A DNA stretch of 64,000 nt. Origin: Daldinia sp. FL1419. Lineage: Eukaryota > Ascomycota > Sordariomycetes > Xylariales > Hypoxylaceae. The DNA is taken from contig MU623408.1 of the NCBI GenBank assembly GCA_025201765.1, positions 124,001 through 188,000 on the forward strand. Reading direction: 5' to 3'. The notes beneath the pieces were generated by a model that was given only the letters and a program-made list of their open reading frames with translations, had not been told where the DNA came from and did not search any database. The translations under genes and the position numbers were made by a program. Position 1 is the first letter of the stretch, and each line of letters begins with the position of its first letter. Of the stretch, positions 53,590 through 64,000 are shown piece after piece.

Positions 53590-56500
53590 TCATCCTTGCT
53601 TGGACCTGCCCGCATCTATTATCTTCTTATTGGCTCTTTCGAGCTTCGACCTCGCCTTTTCGTCCAGTAAGTTGTACCATGTCCTCATAATTGTTACGTA
53701 GGTGGTTTCTTTCTCGCCATACTCGACAGGCGGTCCCTTGATTTGAGGCGGTTCACTGTCATGATCAAAAATAGCCCAGCTTGACTCGTCATTTGTGCGC
53801 AAACCGAAGCCTTTGCCCTGTAGCGAGACAACCGTGAAATTGCGAAGGAGCACGATGTTACCAGCTTTGACTATCGGCAGCGTCTCTTTGTGTGGCCGGT
53901 AAAGTTGTGCTTCTACGACCGAATAGGGACCGATTGAGTGATCGGTGATAGTAAACGACATCATGAATTCGCGCGGACCACCCTTGGCTCTTTGTGGGTT
54001 CGGCGGATGCATCATGGCGACGGCAACCACATCCACTTTCTTTTGAAGATGCTGTCGCAAGACCTTGAGAGCCGTGCAGTCGGGTAATTCATCTCGAAGG
54101 TGGCGCACAAGCTTTAATTTCGCGGCCGTCATTGAATGGCTTTCTTCCTCGCTTTGCGAGGATCTAGTTATGGAAGCTCGAGCTAGTTGTACGCTTGAAT
54201 CATCTACGCTGGGCGACGAGCTTCTCGCAGCAGACAAACTTCCCTCGTCTGCCTGAGAGATCTTGATTGCATCATCGTTCTTTGCCTTTCTCTTAGAAGT
54301 ATATGCAACACGTGCAAGCTGCACACTTGGATCCGCCTGTGACGTTTGCTCAGGGAAACCGGCTTCCATATCGGTTGGAGTGCGTTGCTCGACACCCTGT
54401 TCTTGTATCTGTGTCCCAAGCTCTGGAGACGGTTCTCTTGAAGCAATGCTTTGGCTTCCGACCTCTGTGCGAACGTCATCTTCATCTTCATATTCTTCCA
54501 CCTGATAATCAATCTCGCGCTCTTCTAGCACCTCGACTTCCACATCGTCATCAAATTCAGAGTTTTCCATGATACTAGCTTGTAGTTCCTCATCAATTTC
54601 CATCTGAGATATAAATGACAAGCTAGCGCGAGAAATGCTAGCCCCGATGTCGACCTGAGTATCGACTCTCGTTTTGGGTTCAACCACAATATCGGGCATG
54701 GGTTCGCTAAAGCTTGCTGGGACCGTGTCATCGGAGGCAATCTGAGTCTCGAAAGATAAACTTGAAGGCTTCTCCTCGGCATTCATAACAACATCTTCAA
54801 CTTCCGGAGGTTGGTTTTCGCTAGTTAATTGCTCGGATATGGCCCGGGGTTCAATCTCATCATTTGCCGTATCCGGCTCATCGATATCCATGGAAATAGA
54901 CGTGGCAGACTCCAGTGCGGCAGAATCACCAGTAAGTTGTGTATCTCGAGGCGTTGGTAGCTGATCGGCCGCGAGCCGGGACCCTAGAATAATGCTAGTC
55001 TCTTCTGATACAACATCCGCCTTTTTCTCATCGGCAGAAAGCAATATGAAGGACTGCGATGATGGAGGGGATGAGGGTTGTATAGCTTCGCTTCGTTTTT
55101 CTTCGTCTATTGTTGTAGGTTGAGGAGCCGGAGCGGCGGCTGACGGATTAGGAACCATGTCGACCATTTCCCCATCGTCCCGGGCGTTTTGCATCCCGTG
55201 TTCTTCTAAGCGCGCCCCCGGCGTTTCTACACGCTCCACTAAAGGTTCGTTGTCCTTAGACGCTGTAGCACCAAGAGCATCTTCATCTTTTGTCTCCTCG
55301 GGGGGCGCGATACGATTTTCATTGCTCGCTTCATTTTCGACTACTCGGCTTAAAATCTCGAGCCCTTCAGCTGCGGACTGCGGAGTACTCCTGTCGTGTT
55401 CCTTGTTGGGTTCCGCGTCCACTGTTTGCTCATCATCCTGGATTCCTTTTGATACTGCATTGCCAAGCTCAGGCGACGGTTCCTGATGTACGGTTGACTC
55501 GTTAGAGAGCGGGGTTTCGAGTACAACGGATTTGTGTTGAGCACTCGTATCAATGGATTCTGCTACATCGCTATCTCCGGGACTAAGGGCTGCTTCTTCG
55601 AGTTCATCTTCGGGGACTTCCTCACCATCTTCCTCGCTATCCGAAGGTTCGGATTCCGATTCATCGATTAAATCGACCGAATTGGCATCTTCTATTTCTG
55701 CTTCGTTTTCACTCTCTCCGTCTTCGTCGTCAGTATGCTCTTCGTCGTCTTCGCCCTCATAAACTTCCCCCTCGCCCCCGCTTTCACTTTCGGTAGCCCG
55801 TGCAAATACTTGTTTAGACGTGATCTCTAGCGTTTTCGGTTGACTTTGAGGTATATTGGTAGGAATTGGTCGAGCTGCTTGTTGTGGCTGGATGACTTCA
55901 TCGTCATCTTCCTCATCTTCCGAAGATGAAATAAGATCAATGACTTGAGGGGCAGACTGTGGAATGGCTTGTACCGGCTTTTGGTTCTCATCATTATCAT
56001 CCGATTCATATTCGCCTTCGTACTCAAAATTTTCAGCATCCTCATCGTCCTCGTCCCAACTTTCGCCGTCCTCAAACTCGGGCTCTAGTTCATGAGGTCG
56101 CAAGTCTTCATCGTGGCTATCGTCCTCATCGTCATCTGGTGCGGTATAATTCCTCGTATCATAATCACCGCCCATTTCGTCAGCATCGTATTCGGGCTCG
56201 TCGTCGTCCGAATATTCGGCGTCGACTTCATCTTCAACATCGGCTTCTTCGTACATTTCGACTGGATCAGCTTGGCCAGTCATAACTGTATCCTCTACAG
56301 CAGTCGGTGGGGGCGGTTCATCGTCCGAATCACTCTCGTCTATGACAACTGCAGTTTCGGGTGAGTCCCCCTCCAGACTGCCTCGTCGGCCTGTCTGGGG
56401 TATCGAAGTCGCTTGAGAGGGGTTATTGACCGTGGCCCACGACATTGATCCCACATCTTCAGTCGCCGCAATGTTAGGGCCGAACGATTCTTGTTCGATA

Positions 56501-58034
56501 TCCATAGCATCGCGGGAGAAGGGATGGTTACCGTCTAAATAGGAAGGTGGATAGTCTATATGCGCCCCTTGATTCATGGTAGTATTTTCCTCTTCATCTT
56601 CAAGACCTAGTGGCGGATAATCTGTGCTATGTGACGCGGGTTGAATTTGGTAGCCTTGCTCTTCAGTCGCTGGGTCTTCATTAACGTGGTGTTCGCCACG
56701 CTCAATGTCAGGATGGTCGGGTTCATTTGGCGAGCGGATCCGGTTTTCGGGTCTCATCATATCAGGTCGCGTAGATTTTTCGGCCTGGAAAGTATTTGCA
56801 AAACCGTCGACTGACGGAGATTCAGTAGGATGTAAGTAGCCTTCGGGCGGAAGATTCATATGTGGGTCATTCCACCGTTGAAGGTCGTCAGCAGCCACGT
56901 TAAATCCGTCGGCAGTCTGGAATGCAGGTAACTCGGGCCCACTACTGGGAAGTCCATTACTAGGTCCAAGTGGTGGGAGTGATGACGGTACCGCAACTGG
57001 CCATTCATCGTGAAAATTCCCTTGAACACCATGATCTACCATACCTTGTTGGGGGTGGGCAGCATGTTCTACTCTTGATGCCGACTCCAGGACCGACTGT
57101 GCTTCATGCTCTCGGATAGCCAAAGGCATAGGTAGATCAATTTCCATAGTTTGACAGCCCTCGTCAGTCATGTCAGGTCTTGGCGAGGAGCTCGCAGGGT
57201 TTGTAGGCGAGGCGGGCTCAGGACTGGGAGACTGGCTAGTATACCTCCACGCACCGCTTTCACGGCCAAATCGAGACCTTTTGCGGCCTCTACCTCTTAT
57301 TCCACCATCATCCTCAAATATATCGTACCCGTCTTCAAACAAAGATCCATAAGACATCCTAGCTCTCTTGACGAAAGCTGGCGACTCGTATTCTCCATCT
57401 TTGAGCTTCGCAATATACGTTTTGCTAGGCGGCGTGAGGGTTTCGAGTATTTGAGCGGGAAGAACTCCTTCGTGGACTATTTCGGCCGGCGGTGGTGTTA
57501 TAGCTCGAGGTTCGGGTTCTTTGGGGGGAGGGCGGTCGACATTAACGAGGTTGGCCTCTCCAGTCTCAGCCAGAGTAACCTACGAAATATATAAGCAATT
57601 GTTAAATACTCAAGTCTACCTTACATGTGCATAATCACCTGAAGAACGATCTTGTCCGAGAATTTTAGCTGCCAATCGATCCCAGCGCCTGGCAGACTCT
57701 GCCGCTTCTTGACTTGTTCAGGTTCCCACTCAGCTCCATCCAAGCTTAAGAGAACATCGTCGCCGCTACTTAAGCCACTCTCGGCAACTGCCTTAGCGGA
57801 TGTACCATTTAAGTTGATGCGGACCTGCCCCTTATTTCTGCGAAGGCGGTAATCAGGCTCGGCGAGGATAAAAGCAAATGTGTCTTTAACAGAGTTATAG
57901 GGCCACGTAATAGTAACCACACCATGCACAGTACGAGATGCTGAATCTGAAATTTCGGGGCTCAGGTCTGCAATAGGGATTTTGTTCGTCGCGCCGAGCT
58001 GCTGGAGCAAATTTGACGCGTTTGAAGTGTCCAT
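53590..58034 (-). CDS. Telomere-binding OB-fold protein (Pot1/Cdc13 Telo_bind type) with a long acidic linker
   Basis: Predicted single-stranded telomeric DNA-binding protein. Model on the minus strand: exon 57639-58034 (MDTSNASNLLQQLGATNKIP...), intron 57580-57638, exon 53590-57579; in frame, 1,461 residues. N-terminal OB-like domain about 25-130 (VVTITWPYNSVKDTFAFILA, LSSGDDVLLSLDGAEWEPEQ). Then comes a Pro-rich stretch and about 1,000 residues of highly acidic, Ser-rich disordered sequence. C-terminal Telo_bind OB-fold about 1288-1440 (TALKVLRQHLQKKVDVVAVA, EFMMSFTITDHSIGPYSVVE, IVLLRNFTVVSLQGKGFGLR, ESSWAIFDHD), matching the Pot1/Cdc13 domain. Three SUMO-interaction-like motifs occur in the linker (VIDLISSSEDEE, AVVIDESDSDDE, VDLIDESESEPSDSE). 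A basic start of exon 2 (GRGRKRSRFGRE) may be a nuclear signal. Which of Pot1 or Cdc13 it replaces is not certain. Confidence 0.85.
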
Positions 58035-58746
58035 AATGTCGGCATAGTTCCGTAAATCGCGGTCGCGTTGAATGTTTGTACTATGATGCGGGATGGGAAA
58101 TTCGAGTGCGACGCATCTGTACCAAGGGAATAAGTCGTGATAATTACTACCTAACCTAGGTACTATCGTCCAATGTAATATCTAGCTTATTCTCCGTAGA
58201 GTGATGATAGCATCAACGTTCCCCAAATTTGGAGAGTGGAGTGGAGAAAATAAAGTAAAGTTGTTAGAAAAGATTCGGTTTCGGATGGTATTAAGCTGAG
58301 ATTGCACAAGCTGAAAACGTTAATTAAGTTGAAGGTTCTATAGGTAATTCACCTGTAGCTGCCAAGAGTCTGCAACTACGCGCCTCAGTTACTAGCCACA
58401 GGTGACGATAAAGTGGGCCTCCAATAAGCTTTCTCCGGGGTCTACGCTAGCTTGTTTGATCGGAATGTCAATTCCCTCAGCCCAAAACCAACGCTATGAT
58501 GTCACCGCAAACGGGCCAATAACTTCATTTTTGAGACTTTACGCATTAGCATACCACTACGTACGAAAGGCACCTCTTTACGCCTCGACTCGTTTAACGA
58601 ATGCGTTCGGTCTCAGCTTATTAATTTCTTAATTAGCGAAAGTTGGCCGTCGGTCGATTCAGCTAGGTTAAATTCTAACTCCCCATTCTTAAAATTTCCA
58701 AGCCAATTTCCAATCAAAATGTATTACTTATCATCTCCTTCTTAAT
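58035..58746. other. Spacer between the telomere protein and DUF1996 genes
   Basis: AT-rich, with a copy of the dispersed motif (CTACCTAACCTAGGTAC, about 58147-58163). No gene; it holds the telomere-gene promoter and the DUF1996 3' UTR. Confidence 0.4.
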
Positions 58747-60125
58747 TCAGCTATAAGTAATAGTCCAATTACCAGGAAGTTGGTTTAGCCCTATATATTA
58801 GATTAGGTACGCGTCAGTATGATACTCTCGGAATATAAAACCGAGCATTGCAATTATTCACTCACATCCGTCGTAGTTCTCCGGAACGGTCTGATTAAGC
58901 GTGCACCGCATCGCATCATCGGAAGTCTGCGATTTGAGCTGTGCGCAACGGTCATTGCTGCACCGAGCATCCAACGCTCTCTGGAGGGCGTCATCCTTCC
59001 AGCCGAAAAGGTAATCACCGTGTTGGCCGTAACCGGAACTAGAAGCGGTTAGCCATCATTCCAATTGCCATCCGTCACATTCTCTTGGAAGAGTTGAAAA
59101 TAACAAACTCACCCGTCTCCCATACTATAAACGAATGGCTGAGACCCGTCCTCGGGCCATAAATCCGGGTCGTTGAAGGGACGTGTCTATGAGACATCCG
59201 GATTAGCAAATCGGCATGGTCACCATATCGGCATATCCCCGCATGTTCACCGGAAAGCGTCGAGATATGAACTATGGTACTTACATCCCACATAACCTCG
59301 TACATCAGTTGAGGAAGCTTAACAGGGTGACTCGCGGGACAGGGGCCACCGCTCTCGAAGCTTCCCGTCTCGGGGTACGCGACGTGACTCTTGTGGTCAG
59401 GTGAGTCGACATTGACACCATCCCAGCATGTTGGGAATGTAATAGTCGTGCGAATCGCGCCGTTGCACATCTTAGGAGGAAGGGATGCCGTGTCGTCGCC
59501 CGTGCAAGGCGCGCCACCAAACGGTACCTGGTTGATCGTGCTAAAGCACCGGTGGCAAATCTGTCGCTGCTGACCCTCGGCTTGTCGTAACATCGGGTCT
59601 CCGACTAGCATACGGAATCCCTATAAACACCTATATCAATAAATTTTAATTCACGACAGGTCGCCGCCTGGGTCTTCGTATACCGTATGAGCCAAAGTAG
59701 GCACTTACCGGTTTGAATGCGGTAACATTCGTCTTGCCATCGTATGGTGGGATATAGTACACGGTTATGCCTCCGTCCGCTTTCAGGCCCATATTTACCA
59801 GCTGGGGCACGCGTTTCAAAGTCCCATTACGAGCCTTGAAGAACAGGTTGGCAGTCCAATAATTCGAGAAATCCTCGGCAAATGTGCACGAAGTACAGGT
59901 TGATTCCTTCACAGGGTCGAACTCGCCGGGCGGCATAGACGCCCGAAACGAGTTTCCGCCGACAACTTGATGCATATGCGGCGATTGTTCCATACCCGGA
60001 GATACTAGCGGGTCCAGACGCTCGATGGTCAGCTTCGAGCAAGAGAATCGCAGCATCTGTTGCGCATATGCGGTGTCGTACGCCGACAGGAGTGCTGCTA
60101 AAGCAGCAAAGGAGCGCCACTGCAT
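58747..60125 (-). CDS. Secreted DUF1996-domain protein
   Basis: Extracellular or cell-wall protein of a fungal family with unknown biochemical role. Model on the minus strand: exons 59709-60125, 59285-59620, 59113-59186, 58866-59038 and 58747-58790; in frame, 347 residues. A signal peptide is present (MQWRSFAALAALLSAYDTAYA). The mature part begins LRFSCSKLTIERLDPLVSPG, then HMHQVVGGNSFRASM, CTSCTFAEDFSNYWTANLFF and the across-junction GFRMLVGDP, plus Cys-rich blocks (CHRCFST, MCNGAIRTTITFPTCWDGVN). The split motif SMGDGSGYGQHGDYLFGW follows, then DARCSNDRCAQL. The last intron (donor GTGAGT) is chosen over an immediate stop because it restores YDGWLNQLPGNW, the conserved DGWL..LPG end. It is divergent from HET gene 2, with about 1.4 kb between them. 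Confidence 0.9.
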
Positions 60126-61536
60126 GTTTTCTTCTCTTTTGATCTATCAATTGCAACTTTAGTTAGAGCAAGAGAAATTCTAGGCCGGAGAAGGCTGTAA
60201 AAATTCCCTGGAGACCCGATACTCGTCAGGTAAGAGGACGGCGCGCGGATCACGAATGGATATATCTATATATCAAAAACATGGCAATCGAGGACTATAC
60301 CTCAAAGATTATCAGGTTCCCCTACCTCCATTGCGGGCTCGGCCAAGCTACGGCAGCAACCCATGAACCTAGTCGCTTGGTATGGAAGTGGTTCGCAAAA
60401 GGAACTGCCGTAGATGAAGAATTACCGGGTAATTTACTTGATAAGCCAGGGGGAGGGCTATATCCCCCATTATGATTGCCCACGGTTTTCTGATTGGATA
60501 GGGGATCCCTTTTAAGGACAAGAATTGACATCCCCGTATACTTCGCGGGCAGTACGGAGTTACTGTGTACCTAGGTAAGTAAAGGTCATGTCATATTATC
60601 CGTGGCTTGATTATAGACAAGCCACTTCGTCCTTACCGTAGATGAGATTTCATTCGAAGACACAATCATCCGCGCGAAACCCCTAAACGGTAGTCATCAA
60701 CCATGTTTATACCTAAACAATTCAAATAAGAAGTGCCTCTTCATGTAGTTAAAGGCCAAATATGGCACTCAATCCCCAATAGATTTCTATAAGTCACGGC
60801 GCCCCTTAATTTCGATAATAGAATTGCCTTGCTACGATACTGAATATTAGTTAGTTAGTTCTCCATTGAAGGAAAACGTACCAAACCACCTATATAATCG
60901 TGAATCGCCTGTACCTTTCACCCCCAAATCCCAATCCGGAGGTACTTGAAAGTCTGATAGAAACCGAGTACGTCAACTCATAAAACGTCGTAGTTGCTTG
61001 GATAAGTATGTACCCAACGTCTGCCAGGTTCACCCGTTACGTCAAATAGTTATAGCTAGAAACATACAGTTTCAGAGCTAAAAACGAGCATGCACACATG
61101 GGACGATGCGGCTATGATTTGAATAGTTGGTACCTACCCTCAGTATTCTTTTTTTTTTCTATACTTTCAAAATTTCCAAAATTTGTATTATTTTTCCTGT
61201 CGTTGCAACGATAGCCTACCTACCCGTCCGCCTTTTGCCTTCTACGTCAAATGCGCGGATATGCTAGACGCTATTCCGGGTAGTGCGATGCGGCTGAAGC
61301 TTGGCGACAACGCCTTATGGTACGATAGCCGCCATGAGTTGAAATACCGAAAGACCACTCGTAAGATGCCAATTCTTTACTCAATTGATAACCAATGTAC
61401 GAACTAACATTGTGCTTTTGAAGTTTAGTTATAGCGTATCGGCGTTGGCTCGTCGGGACAGTCACGTTTCCAACGAGTAATAACTATAACAATATTAAAG
61501 CGTGAGCGAAACAGGTAGGTAGGTACCTTAGTTAGG
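60126..61536. other. Divergent spacer between the DUF1996 gene and HET gene 2
   Basis: About 1.4 kb; AT-rich with no gene. The dispersed motif occurs near 61513-61531 (CAGGTAGGTAGGTACC), just before HET gene 2. The frames 60281-60531 and 61183-61465 overlap on both strands and have no domain. Confidence 0.45.
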
Positions 61537-63775
61537 ATGCCGAACATGCCGAGTCTCTTCAGCTCCGCCAAAGATGTTGTTAAAGGGGTACGCTTAGCAG
61601 CGGACACTGCGATTTGGGCCGGGAACACCGTATCGCGACACATCAAAGGGGCCAAGTCCGGTGTTTGTCTAGTTTGTAATAACTTGCAGCCCTACGGACA
61701 CGAAGATACATTTGGCCGGCCCAGCGCGGCATGGAACCAGCTCAACGACCCTCAGCAAGCCGCTCGAAAAAGGGGGCTCGCGTCCGTTCCCACCCTGGTT
61801 CTGGAAGAGATATCAGCGAAGAAGATTCTGGAAAGCCGCGAGGTTGATCCTAAGACAGGTGTTCCTAAGAACGACTGCAAGTACTGTCGACTGCTTTGCG
61901 AGATTTTCGATGCGTTCTTCATCGACGAGTGGATGAGTTGGATCACGGAAACGAAAAATGGGATGCCGATACAAGTTGGTCTTATGATTAGAGAAGGGGC
62001 ACCCTTGATAATCAACTGCTGGAACTTCACGTATGATAAATGGTTTCAGAATCCAAGGGTAGATCTTGAGCTGTACATGGACCCTATACCCCCATCCCCT
62101 ATTCCTGGAGCTCCTACATTGGGGCCTACGGGTTCTCGCGCGGCGGATGTCCGGTCTGAGGAATGCATGAAGTTCATGAAGGAAAGCATCAGTGAATGCT
62201 GTAGAACGCATCCCGGATGCTCAACGCAACCCAACGGCTTTGCTCCGACAAGGTTGATATATGTCGGTGGAGGTAAGGATGCGCTTAGGCTCTGCGATAA
62301 GTTTCCTCCGGGAGATGATATTGCGTGGGTAGCGTTAAGCCATTGTTGGGGCGGTGGTAAACCGTTATCATTGACTAAGTCGACTCTGGATAATCTGAGA
62401 GAGCGTATTGAGTTCCTAGAATTACCCGCCACCTTCCAGGATGCTATCACTGTCACTAAGGAGCTTGGGTTGACCTACGTTTGGATTGATTCGCTTTGCA
62501 TCATCCAAGACGACAAGACAGATTGGGAGAAAGAGGCAGCCCTCATGGGAGCAGTATACAACCGTGCATTCATCGTTATCAGCGGTGCATCTTCGCCAAA
62601 TCCAAGTACGCCATACTTACGACCTCGTGAAGAGGAATGGCTTCCAAAACGTTTCGATTTTCCCATCGCACCCGGTGCCAGCATACCAATCATGGTTCGT
62701 CAGCGACATGTCTTAGCAGCACCACTGGACCAAGGGTTACTCGAGCCCCCTTTTACAAGTTCGTGGGCGACGTTGAAGAAAGTAGGACCTCTTTACGCGC
62801 GGGGGTGGTGCTTCCAAGAATCGTTCCTCGCGTCACGGATCCTCAATTTCGCCCCGGGTGCCATCATATACGAATGCCGGACGCATCGGAAGAGCGAGGA
62901 CCAACTCCCTCCTTATCCGTCCACAATTCCCGGCACCTTAGGCGAGGTAACCCCTTTAGAGCAGTGGCATATGATTGTTAAATCGTATACCTCTCGCCAG
63001 TTAACTTTTACAAGCGATAAACTACCAGCGATAGCGGGTGCTGCGACTATCATGCCGCAGGTGAGAACGAGCAAATACCTGGCTGGTCTATGGAGTGAGA
63101 CTCTGCTCTTGGATCTCCTCGTACGTATTCTCTAGAACTCCCTCATATCACATACCGAACAGATGAGTGTCTAACACATCGTAAAAGTGGCAAGTAATGC
63201 CAGGCCGCGCCCATCTCCCACTAATGACAGCAGAGCACGAAGAGAACGCGCCAACGTGGTCATGGGCGTCGATGAACTGGGGTGTGACCTGGAACCCAAT
63301 GCAAGATCCGCAACTCCTAGCCGCCGTAGTCGACGCTCAGACAAACATAGTAGGAGTCAACCCTTACGGACAAGTTTCAGGAGGCACCGTCACGCTCCGA
63401 GGCCGGATCAAGTACTGTCGGCTTTCGGCCGATTACCATAAGAACAAGCACTGGGTGTACTACCGAAAGAGCGACGGGCCGTACAGTCGGAAACAGCACT
63501 TTCGAACTGACGGCGCGCTAGAATCGTGGACACCCCCTGAATACACTGATGCTGTCGCTCGTCGATCGCGGGCCAAGACGTCCGGGAACGCGATGGAGAC
63601 AGGGGCGGCGTTTTTCTGCATCGCAAAGTGTCATTGGATGAAGAGCGATCATATGGGTCTGATATTAGGCATGTCACCTAAGTTCCCTGGGTATATGGAG
63701 AGAGTAGGAAGCATCTCAAATGTTCCCAGGGACTGGTACGAGACCGGTGTAGATACTACAGTGACCATAGTATAG
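61537..63775 (+). CDS. HET-domain protein 2 (heterokaryon incompatibility)
   Basis: Likely allorecognition effector. Model: exon 61537-63120, intron 63121-63187 (GTACGT...AAAAG), exon 63188-63775; in frame, 723 residues. N-terminus: a possibly amphipathic helix of about 40 residues (VKGVRLAADTAIWAGNTVSR), then CxxC pairs (CLVC, CKYC...C). HET motifs are intact: WVALSHCWGG near 262, YVWIDSLCIIQDD near 314, and YARGWCFQESFLASRILNFA near 420. The C-terminal half contains VKSYTSRQLTFTSDKLPAIA and, across the junction, ENAPTWSWASMNWG. It ends in a soluble domain of about 130 residues. No repeat domain or prion-like motif is seen. A fungal-wide class of soluble HET proteins is the best match. Confidence 0.9.
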
Positions 63776-64000
63776 AAATCTTCCAGCTACATAATATAAA
63801 CACAAACATACATAGTAATAGCACAATGAAATCATATCATACCAGCTTCCCTTCCACTACATACCAACCGCGACACCTCTCCGGCCGACGCGTCATAAAA
63901 CGCAAAGTAATCCAACCTACCCATCTATCTGTACCTCGGCCAAATAAAATGCCCCCCACTTGAAGCCCATCATAACAGACGTCGATATAGCCAGGGCGTT
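63776..64000. other. 3' sequence of HET gene 2
   Basis: 225 bp with CA-rich and CT-rich stretches; no gene visible before the window ends. Confidence 0.4.

Noticed and set aside
54065..56364. Plus-strand frames across the telomere protein
   Set aside because: Antisense shadows of the Ser/Asp/Glu-rich linker, read as Ser/Arg-rich strings.

Overview
This window looks like nuclear chromosomal DNA of a filamentous ascomycete (Pezizomycotina, probably Sordariomycetes). The support is: short GT-AG introns of about 50-130 nt; HET (heterokaryon incompatibility) domain genes; a Pth11-like receptor; a CCG-1/GRG-1 type glucose-repressible protein; filamentous-type Mediator Med19, Cho2, Lam and Bre2 proteins; an intron-bearing tRNA-Arg; and AT-rich, gene-poor spacers. 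The genus cannot be fixed from the sequence alone. Exon models below were built by hand from splice signals, reading phase and family resemblance. Most conserved genes keep an exact frame across every proposed junction.

Layout. 0-25.8 kb is dense, conserved 'core' sequence: the 3' part of eIF3g (+), Cho2 phosphatidylethanolamine methyltransferase (+), an MIT/coiled-coil Atg38-like protein (-), a Lam/Ysp2-type GRAM-VASt sterol-transfer protein (+), Nse1 of the Smc5/6 complex (+), a conserved Lys-rich tail-membrane protein (+), COMPASS subunit Bre2 (-), tRNA-Arg(CCU) (-), mitochondrial AcpS-type phosphopantetheinyl transferase (-) and a DUF1774 membrane protein (-). 25.8-34.5 kb is accessory and decayed: a broken HET gene, a Pth11-like receptor and long AT-rich spacers. 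34.5-43.1 kb returns to core genes: Cdc34 E2 (-), Med19/Rox3 (+) and a DUF676-type lipase (+). 43.7-51.6 kb holds an intact HET gene convergent with a protein of unknown function, then about 4.3 kb of gene-poor DNA. From 51.6 kb come grg-1/ccg-1 (+), a small putative membrane protein (-), a 1,461-residue Pot1/Cdc13-type telomere-binding protein (-), a secreted DUF1996 protein (-) and a second intact HET gene (+).

Functional themes. There is no operon or secondary-metabolite cluster. Cho2 and the Lam protein both serve ER lipid homeostasis. Nse1, Bre2, Med19, Cdc34 and the telomere protein serve chromosome and nuclear functions. Two intact HET genes plus one pseudogene within 36 kb suggest past or present allorecognition loci. 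The most interesting leads are the HET gene paired with an unknown convergent gene, the telomere protein with several SUMO-interaction-like motifs, a splice anomaly in the DUF1774 gene, and a dispersed ACCTACCTAGGTAGGT-type palindromic motif in the spacers.
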